Assembly: GCA_900538765.1 (NCBI GenBank)
Contig: UQAB01000018.1
Coordinates: forward strand, 1-34,642
From: an uncultured Azospirillum sp.
Lineage (GTDB): Bacteria; Pseudomonadota; Alphaproteobacteria; RF32; CAG-239
DNA: 34,642 bases
Direction of reading: 5' to 3'
A program made the position numbers and the translations under genes. The notes below the pieces were generated by a model. It made no database searches. It was not told the DNA's origin and saw nothing but the letters and a program-made list of their open reading frames with translations. Positions 30,098 through 34,642 of this stretch are shown here, in pieces (position 1 is the first letter of the stretch; the number at the start of each line of letters is the position of its first letter).

Positions 30098-30247
30098 TTA
30101 TTTGCTGCAGGGACTTACGATTTCGGACAGGGACAGAACGCCGAGCAGGTAATCGTTGGTGCAGACTTTCTGGCTGCCGATTGTGCCGCGTGTGCCTGTA
30201 CAAGCTGTTACTGCAAATAAAACGGCCAAAATAGCAAGTTTTTTCAT
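30098..30247 (-). CDS. Small lipoprotein (49 residues)
   Basis: ATG 30247 to TAA 30100-30098. The product is MKKLAILAVLFAVTAC then TGTRGTIGSQKVCTNDY and ends SEIVSPCSK. It has a clear lipoprotein signal with lipobox VTAC (Cys16) and a mature chain of about 34 residues with two further cysteines. AAAGGA lies 9 nt upstream and an intrinsic terminator follows. Family unknown; the compact size suggests an envelope accessory peptide. Confidence 0.75.
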   Translation of the reverse strand: MKKLAILAVLFAVTACTGTRGTIGSQKVCTNDYLLGVLSLSEIVSPCSK

Positions 30248-30359
30248 TTTAAGTTCCTTTCTTAAACATTTTTCACTTCACCACACAATGCAGTGATGCG
30301 TCTACCGTATGCTTCTCTTAAAAGATAAGCAATAAAAAAAATCGGCTTATCTACACCCA

Positions 30360-30560
30360 CGGGTGTCGCGGCGGTGAGCCCCCGCGGGCGCAAGTTAGCT
30401 GTGGGCTGTCCTGTGCATAAGGAAGCACTGCGTGCGCCTTGTACCTGCCGCACCGGCGAGGTGAATGGAAAGTCCGCTGCTGGTTGTCCTGTGCGTCAAG
30501 AGGCGCGATGCTTAGAGAGGGGCTGCCGGGAGGATGACGGAGAGGGGAAAGTCGCGGCTT
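30360..30560. repeat. Mosaic intergenic repeat (copy C)
   Basis: 30476-30520 is close to 350-394 (copy A), and 30425-30451 to 14354-14382 (copy B). GTGAGCCCCCGCG also echoes GGGAGCCCCCGCG at 306. Upstream, 30320-30352 is a simple AGATAAGC/GCTTATCT hairpin. A frame through 30262-30453 is made of this repeat and is not a gene. Confidence 0.6.
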
Positions 30561-30583
30561 TTAAGATGACGGCAAGGATGTTT

Positions 30584-30937
30584 TCACGACCGGGAGGGGC
30601 GGTGGTAGGTTCTGGTGGCGTCGCCGTCTTTTATAATCAGCGTTTCGTTTGTCAGCTGTTCAATTTGCAGGGTTTCGGTAAAGGAAATCGTTTGGTGATT
30701 GCCAAGGCTTTTGCCGCGGAGGGTGAGGGTGTTGCCGTCTTTTTCCCAGCTTTCATATTGCAGCGTTGCCATGTTGACCGAAGCCGCTTTGCCTCCTTTT
30801 TGCAAGTCAAAGCCCTGTACTTTGCCGGGCATGCCGGGGACAGGTTCAAGCCAGACGCCTTCCGGGGATGGTTTTTCGGCGGAACAGGTGGAGAGAGCGG
30901 CGGCCAACAGCAGAATCGACAATTTTTTCAACGGCAT
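30584..30937 (-). CDS. Lipocalin-like lipoprotein (Bacteroidetes-type Lipocalin_3 look)
   Basis: The start is ATG 30937, after AAAGGA; an upstream in-frame ATG adds 11 residues without a signal. The 117-residue protein has a lipoprotein signal with Cys19 (LAAALSTC). It has a single beta-rich domain: GVWLEPVPGMPGKVQGFDL, then ASVNMATLQYESWEKDG, then GKSLGNHQTISF and RTYHR. This pattern is familiar from small lipocalin-type lipoproteins of gut Bacteroidetes, so transfer is possible. It would sit in the envelope and may bind a small hydrophobic molecule. Assignment by eye. Confidence 0.75.
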   Translation of the reverse strand: MPLKKLSILLLAAALSTCSAEKPSPEGVWLEPVPGMPGKVQGFDLQKGGKAASVNMATLQYESWEKDGNTLTLRGKSLGNHQTISFTETLQIEQLTNETLIIKDGDATRTYHRPSRS

Positions 30938-31035
30938 TTTCAGAATCCTTTCTTGTTTATGACGAGGCAATTTAGCAGGTTTGGGGAAATATTTCCAGTG
31001 TTGTTTTGATGAAAAAATTGTTTTTTTGAAAACTC

Positions 31036-31064
31036 TTTACTTTTTCTCTTACCTCAGCTACACT
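31036..31064 (+). promoter_or_regulatory. Promoter of leader copy 3
   Basis: TTTACT (31036-31041), a 17-nt spacer and TACACT (31059-31064). The spacer shares CTCAGC before the -10 with leader copy 1. Confidence 0.7.
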
Positions 31065-31070
31065 AAAAAG

Positions 31071-31252
31071 TGCAGGCAGGCGTTCTGTCTGTGGTGTCTA
31101 GAAAACACCTCGTAATAAAAAATATCCACTCTTGGAGTGGAGTGTCCCCAATATATTGAATAAGGACGACTGTATTACGACAGTTTTCTAGCTCCGCTCT
31201 CCTTTGTTTTGTTAACACAGGGGAGTTTGTTTTAACAGAACAAAGGAGCTTG
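31071..31252 (+). promoter_or_regulatory. Structured 5' leader RNA, copy 3
   Basis: Same order as copies 1 and 2. The 5' hairpin is GCAGGCAG/CTGTCTGT with loop GCGTT (31072-31092). The next hairpin GGTGT/ACACC (31093-31109) has loop CTAGAAA, which can pair with GTTTTCTAG (31183-31191). The matching strands read CTGAAAAAC and GTTTTTCAG in the other copies, a covarying change. The enclosing helix is CGTAATA (31111-31117) / TATTACG (31173-31179). The hairpin beside the AATAT...GAATA loop is closed by GTCC/GGAC. The Shine-Dalgarno hairpin is the same as in copy 2. Confidence 0.8.
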
Positions 31253-32044
31253 ATGATGAAACTCGAATTTTTACTGATAGGGACGAGTCTGTCCTTAATT
31301 CCAAACTTAATTTATGCGCAATGCGCAGTTACCGATTGTCAGCAGTTGGGTTATACGTCGTTAAAATCCTGTGACGGCGGGTTGAAATGTCCGTTCGGCG
31401 AATATTGGGCTTGCCCTAAAGTTGAAGAAAAGGCTGTTCTCGGCGAATGCACCGGCTATGCCAAAAACTGCAAAATCGCCGATATTCTCAACAGTGACGG
31501 AACTTGCACAACAGATAAAGTCAGCGGCAAGACGCCGATTGGGGTGATTATTGCTATAAAAGACAACTGTGGCTGGGCGATGACTGCCAGCCCGATAGCG
31601 ACAAATCTTAAGTGGTCTACAAAAGAGGTTGCGACAGGTATCGGTGCAACACCTTATTGGACAACAGCCATTACAAATTTTGATGCATGTGCCAATACAC
31701 AGAAGATTATACAACAAGGAGATAGCTCTACTTATCCGGCGGCGTGGGCGGCAGTTAATTATTCTCCAATTGCAGCACCTGTAACAAAGGGTAAATGGTG
31801 TTTGCCGGCGCCGGGGATGCTAAACAGCCTGTATACTAATTTTTATGCAATTAACAACACTATTTCTAAACTTGGTGGTAAGCAATTAACTCATGATATA
31901 CCCGTTTGGTCGTCGTCCGAGTCTGATTACTTCACTGCGTGGGCTTTCTGGCCAGGGGCTGCCAGTTGCAACTGCGGCGTGACCAGCTATGTTAAATATC
32001 TCAACGACAGCGGCAGCGTCGTTCGGCCGGTAATTGCTTTTTAA
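31253..32044 (+). CDS. Secreted lectin-like protein, paralogue of the 8681 gene
   Basis: This 263-residue protein starts at the first of two ATGs after AAGGAG. The signal peptide (cleavage after IYA) is nearly identical to that of the protein at 8681. It lacks the longer EGF-like Cys block of the paralogue; after about 45 residues it rejoins it at VLGECTGYAKNC. The C-terminal domain has TKGKWCLP (about 178) and WSSSESDYFTAW (219-230), and ends VVRPVIAF. These are hallmarks of DUF1566/Lcl lectin-fold domains. The last 135 nt are GC-richer than the middle of the gene. Probably exported to the cell surface; ligand unknown. Confidence 0.8.
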   Translation: MMKLEFLLIGTSLSLIPNLIYAQCAVTDCQQLGYTSLKSCDGGLKCPFGEYWACPKVEEKAVLGECTGYAKNCKIADILNSDGTCTTDKVSGKTPIGVIIAIKDNCGWAMTASPIATNLKWSTKEVATGIGATPYWTTAITNFDACANTQKIIQQGDSSTYPAAWAAVNYSPIAAPVTKGKWCLPAPGMLNSLYTNFYAINNTISKLGGKQLTHDIPVWSSSESDYFTAWAFWPGAASCNCGVTSYVKYLNDSGSVVRPVIAF

Positions 32045-32065
32045 TTTTGTTTTGTAAGGAAGAAA

Positions 32066-32092
32066 AGGAACTGAGAAATCAGTTCTTTTTTT
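32066..32092 (+). terminator. Intrinsic terminator after the lectin-like gene
   Basis: GAACTGA/TCAGTTC with GAAA loop, followed by seven T. Confidence 0.85.
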
Positions 32093-32177
32093 CTGCCGGT
32101 TGCGGAGGCGTGGGGGGAAGAGCTGCCGGTTACGGCGTGGTGTTTGAAGCGGGTGGTTGATAACGCGGGGTTTGCGG

Positions 32178-32205
32178 TTGCGTTTCGCGGCAGGTGTTTT
32201 ATACT
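32178..32205 (+). promoter_or_regulatory. Promoter of the rfbC-rfbD-galE operon
   Basis: TTGCGT (32178-32183), a 16-nt spacer and TATACT (32200-32205), 32 nt before the rfbC ATG. Confidence 0.65.
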
Positions 32206-32237
32206 GGCGACAGATTAACAGCGAGGATATCAAACGA

Positions 32238-32786
32238 ATGAATTTTATCAAGACGGCCATTGACGGCGTGTATATTATTGAACCGAAGGTTTTTGAAGAC
32301 GGGCGCGGGTATTTTTTCGAATCCTACAATAAGGCGGAATTTGAAAAAAACGGCCTGTATTATGATTTTGTGCAGGACAACCAGTCCAAGTCGAGTTATG
32401 GCGTGGTGCGCGGCCTGCATTTCCAAAAAGGCGGGGCGGCGCAGGCCAAGCTGGTTCGCGTGCTGGAAGGGACGGTTTTGGATGTGGCGGTGGATTTGCG
32501 CCGCGCTTCGCCGACGTTTGGGCAGCATGTGGCGGTGGAGCTTTCTGCCGAAAACCAGCGGATGCTGATGATTCCGCGCGGTTTCGGACATGGTTTTTCT
32601 GTCCTTTCCGAAACGGCGGTGTTTACTTATAAATGTGACAACTTTTACAACAAAGCGGCCGAGGGCGGGGTGCGGTTTGACGACCCGGCGCTGGGCATTG
32701 ACTGGAAAATTGACATGAGCAAGGCCAATTTGTCTGACAAAGACAAGGTTTTGCCGTTGCTGGAGGAGGCTGACATATGCTTTTAA
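32238..32786 (+). CDS. rfbC: dTDP-4-dehydrorhamnose 3,5-epimerase
   Basis: This 182-residue cupin enzyme converts dTDP-4-keto-6-deoxy-glucose to dTDP-4-keto-rhamnose. Motifs: DGRGYFFESYNKAEF, FVQDNQSKSSYGVVRGLHFQ with the catalytic His (RGLHFQ), VLDVAVDLRRASPTFG, and IPRGFGHGFSVLSE. The ATG at 32238 gives the canonical N-terminus; the frame is open further upstream but carries the promoter. It overlaps rfbD by 10 nt. Product use: L-rhamnose in surface polysaccharide. Confidence 0.96.
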   Translation: MNFIKTAIDGVYIIEPKVFEDGRGYFFESYNKAEFEKNGLYYDFVQDNQSKSSYGVVRGLHFQKGGAAQAKLVRVLEGTVLDVAVDLRRASPTFGQHVAVELSAENQRMLMIPRGFGHGFSVLSETAVFTYKCDNFYNKAAEGGVRFDDPALGIDWKIDMSKANLSDKDKVLPLLEEADICF

Positions 32787-33604
32787 TTACCGGAGCCAAC
32801 GGGCAGTTGGGCAATGAGCTGCGGCTTTTGCTCGGGGATAACGCCCTTTATACCGATTATGCCGAACTGGACATTACCAATGCCGCAGAGGTGCGCGCGT
32901 TTGTCAATGCTCATCGGGTGGATATGATTGTCAACTGTGCCGCTTACACCGCGGTGGACAAGGCCGAGAGCGACGAGGAAAAAGCCTATGCAATTAACGC
33001 TGTCGGCCCGGCTAATCTGGCGCAGGCCGGCGTGCCGCTGATTCATGTGTCGACCGATTATGTGTTTGACGGCGCTTCCTGCCGCCCTTATGTTGAGGAC
33101 GATGTGCCCAATCCGGCGACGGTTTACGGGCGTACCAAGCTGGCCGGGGAGAAGCACGTTTTGGAAAATGCCGATACGGCGTTGGTTATCCGCACCGCCT
33201 GGCTGTATTCTTCTTTCGGCAATAATTTTGTGAAAACCATGCTGCGTCTTGGGGCGGAGCGCGACAGCCTGAACGTGGTATTTGACCAGGTCGGAACGCC
33301 GACTTATGCCCGCGATTTGGCGGCGGCGATTGTCAAGATTATGCCGCAGCTTAAGCCAGGGATGAAAGGCGTTTATCATTTTTCCGACGAGGGCGTTTGT
33401 TCGTGGTATGATTTTGCGGCTCGGATTATGGATAAGGCGGGGCAGCCCTGCCGGGTGAAGCCGATTGAGAGCGTTGATTATCCCACGCCGGCCAAGCGTC
33501 CGTTTTATTCCGTTTTGAATAAGGGCAAAATCAAGGCGGCGTTTGGGGTGGATATTCCCCATTGGGAAAAAAGTCTGGACGATTGTCTGAAGAAACTGCT
33601 TTAG
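32777..33604 (+). CDS. rfbD: dTDP-4-dehydrorhamnose reductase
   Basis: This 275-residue short-chain dehydrogenase makes dTDP-L-rhamnose with NAD(P)H. It has LLITGANGQLGNEL (Rossmann glycine motif), NCAAYTAVDKAESDEEKAYA, HVSTDYVFDG with the catalytic Thr, and the YGRTKLAGEKHV Tyr-x-x-x-Lys pair. Its ATG lies inside the end of rfbC, with GGAGGAGG 7 nt upstream, so translation is coupled. rfbA and rfbB are not in the window and must be elsewhere. Confidence 0.97.
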   Translation: MLLITGANGQLGNELRLLLGDNALYTDYAELDITNAAEVRAFVNAHRVDMIVNCAAYTAVDKAESDEEKAYAINAVGPANLAQAGVPLIHVSTDYVFDGASCRPYVEDDVPNPATVYGRTKLAGEKHVLENADTALVIRTAWLYSSFGNNFVKTMLRLGAERDSLNVVFDQVGTPTYARDLAAAIVKIMPQLKPGMKGVYHFSDEGVCSWYDFAARIMDKAGQPCRVKPIESVDYPTPAKRPFYSVLNKGKIKAAFGVDIPHWEKSLDDCLKKLL

Positions 33605-33615
33605 GAGATTGAATT

Positions 33616-34569
33616 ATGGCAAAAGTTTTAGTTGTTGGCGGCGCCGGGTACATCGGCAGCCACGTGGTGAAAGAGCTGATGAAAAGCGGGCATGAGGTTA
33701 CGGTTTTCGACAATCTTTCCACCGGGCAGGAAATCAACCTGTTTCCGGAAAACCGCTTTATCCGCGGAGACATCCGCAACCCGGAAGAAATTGCGGCAGC
33801 TATGCGCGGGCAGGATGCCGTGGTGCATCTGGCGGCCAAAAAAGCCGTGGGCGAATCGATGGAAAATCCGATGAAATATTCCGACAACAACATTAACGGG
33901 TCGCTGAATATTCTTAACGCCATGGTTGAAGCCGGCACAAAATATATCGTTTTTTCTTCCTCGGCGGCGGTTTACGGTATGCCGGAGAAAGAGGAGGTGG
34001 ACGAAGGCTGCCCGGTTGCACCGATTAATTATTACGGTTTTACCAAAGCGGAAATTGAAAAGTTCATGAGCTGGTATGACCGCTTGAAAGGTTTGAAATT
34101 TGTGGCTTTGCGCTATTTTAACGCCGTTGGTTATGACGCTGACGGCGATATCCGAGGGCGGGAAGCCAATCCGCAGAATCTGCTGCCGATTATTATGGAA
34201 GTGGCGGAAGGCAAGCGTGATAAGCTCAAGATTTTCGGTTCGGATTATCCCACGCGCGACGGCACCTGTATTCGCGATTATATTCATGTCAGTGATTTGG
34301 CAACGGCGCATGTTCTGGCGATTGAAAAGCTGATGTCCGGCATGTCCTCGCAGGTGCTCAACCTTGGCACCGGCAGCGGTACAACTGTCAAAGAGATGGT
34401 GGCGGCGGCCGAGGCCGTTATCGGTCGTAAAATTCCGGTTGAATATGTGGGGCGCCGCGCCGGAGACCCGGCGGTTCTGATTGCCTCTTCCGCCAAAGCG
34501 CGGGAGCTCCTCGGCTGGAAACCGACGTATGGGAATGATGTGGTATCGATTATCCGCACCACACTGTAA
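33616..34569 (+). CDS. galE: UDP-glucose 4-epimerase type enzyme
   Basis: This 317-residue NAD-dependent epimerase interconverts UDP-Glc and UDP-Gal, or the N-acetyl forms. Motifs: VLVVGGAGYIGSHVV, DNLSTGQEINLF, the catalytic Ser/Tyr/Lys in FSSSAAVYG and YYGFTKAE, RYFNAVGYDADG, DGTCIRDYIHVSDLA, and GWKPTY near the end. AGGAGA precedes the ATG, 11 nt after rfbD, in the same operon. A residue that would decide the substrate range cannot be judged by eye. The stop codon TAA is also the first part of a repeat left end. Confidence 0.95.
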   Translation: MAKVLVVGGAGYIGSHVVKELMKSGHEVTVFDNLSTGQEINLFPENRFIRGDIRNPEEIAAAMRGQDAVVHLAAKKAVGESMENPMKYSDNNINGSLNILNAMVEAGTKYIVFSSSAAVYGMPEKEEVDEGCPVAPINYYGFTKAEIEKFMSWYDRLKGLKFVALRYFNAVGYDADGDIRGREANPQNLLPIIMEVAEGKRDKLKIFGSDYPTRDGTCIRDYIHVSDLATAHVLAIEKLMSGMSSQVLNLGTGSGTTVKEMVAAAEAVIGRKIPVEYVGRRAGDPAVLIASSAKARELLGWKPTYGNDVVSIIRTTL

Positions 34570-34642
34570 AAGTTCGTATAGCACGTCATCCAGAGCAGTT
34601 TTACGGTGGTTCGAAAAATCCATGTACTTCTTGCCAATTCCG
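34568..34642. repeat. Start of another palindromic repeat unit (cut by window)
   Basis: AAAAGTTCGTAT, overlapping the galE stop codon, matches the left end of the units at 5698 and 5825. CGTCATCCAGAG further on resembles words of the dispersed palindromes near 410-430. The unit is truncated by the window edge. Confidence 0.5.

Noticed and set aside
8681..32044. A complete diversity-generating retroelement in this window
   Set aside because: No reverse transcriptase-like protein (YxDD motif) and no template repeat were seen; only a possible remote target remains as a hypothesis.
33628..34623. 331-residue minus-strand frame over galE
   Set aside because: galE motifs are complete on the plus strand; this antisense frame shows no domain or ribosome site.

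Overview
The window looks like chromosomal DNA of a Gram-negative alphaproteobacterium, probably one of the uncultured, gut-associated Rhodospirillales-like lineages. Supporting signs are an alphaproteobacterial-type family 4 uracil-DNA glycosylase (LPWRPPGNRTPT motif), an M16 peptidase - ispH - rnhA cluster, lipoproteins and signal peptides of Gram-negative type, and a lipocalin-like lipoprotein of a kind common in gut Bacteroidetes. The species assignment is inference. Genes are densely packed and separated by many structured repeats.

Layout. 1-300: start of a cut-off gene on the minus strand, behind copy 1 of a structured leader RNA. 300-830: mosaic repeats, then a tRNA-Cys/tRNA-Asn operon. 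979-7951: TPR lipoprotein, uracil-DNA glycosylase, two related secreted proteins, a tandem palindromic repeat array and a lytic transglycosylase. 8191-9604: a 57-residue membrane protein, then leader copy 2 and a secreted lectin-fold protein. 9750-13535: a four-gene minus-strand operon, M16 peptidase > ispH > AlbA-domain protein > rnhA. 13609-16473: elbB, a membrane-anchored degenerate lysozyme-like protein and a two-gene unit of unknown function. 16601: tRNA-Glu, followed by an AT-rich accessory stretch to about 23.8 kb (acetyltransferase, alpha/beta hydrolase behind a MerR-type promoter, MazG-like protein, GNAT enzyme, a CCA transferase plus RlaP/YcgL nucleotidyltransferase pair). 23846-29982: MATE exporter, small envelope proteins, flavodoxin-like reductase, YjbR protein, thioredoxin-like lipoprotein and a tandem ArsR regulator facing a large dyad. 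30098-32044: two small lipoproteins, leader copy 3 and the second lectin-fold protein. 32238-34569: rfbC-rfbD-galE nucleotide-sugar operon.

The most interesting system is the leader RNA. Three copies of about 180 nt share a promoter of the same architecture, a 5' hairpin, a predicted pseudoknot, a junction whose helices change by compensatory substitutions, and an anti-Shine-Dalgarno hairpin. Two copies precede paralogous secreted proteins with near-identical signal peptides, divergent cores and a C-terminal WxSSE...VRPVIAF lectin-like module; the third precedes a gene whose visible start is different. This looks like a mobile or recombining cis-regulatory cassette that controls a variable surface-protein family. 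No reverse transcriptase, integrase, transposase, CRISPR array or rRNA gene is present in the window.
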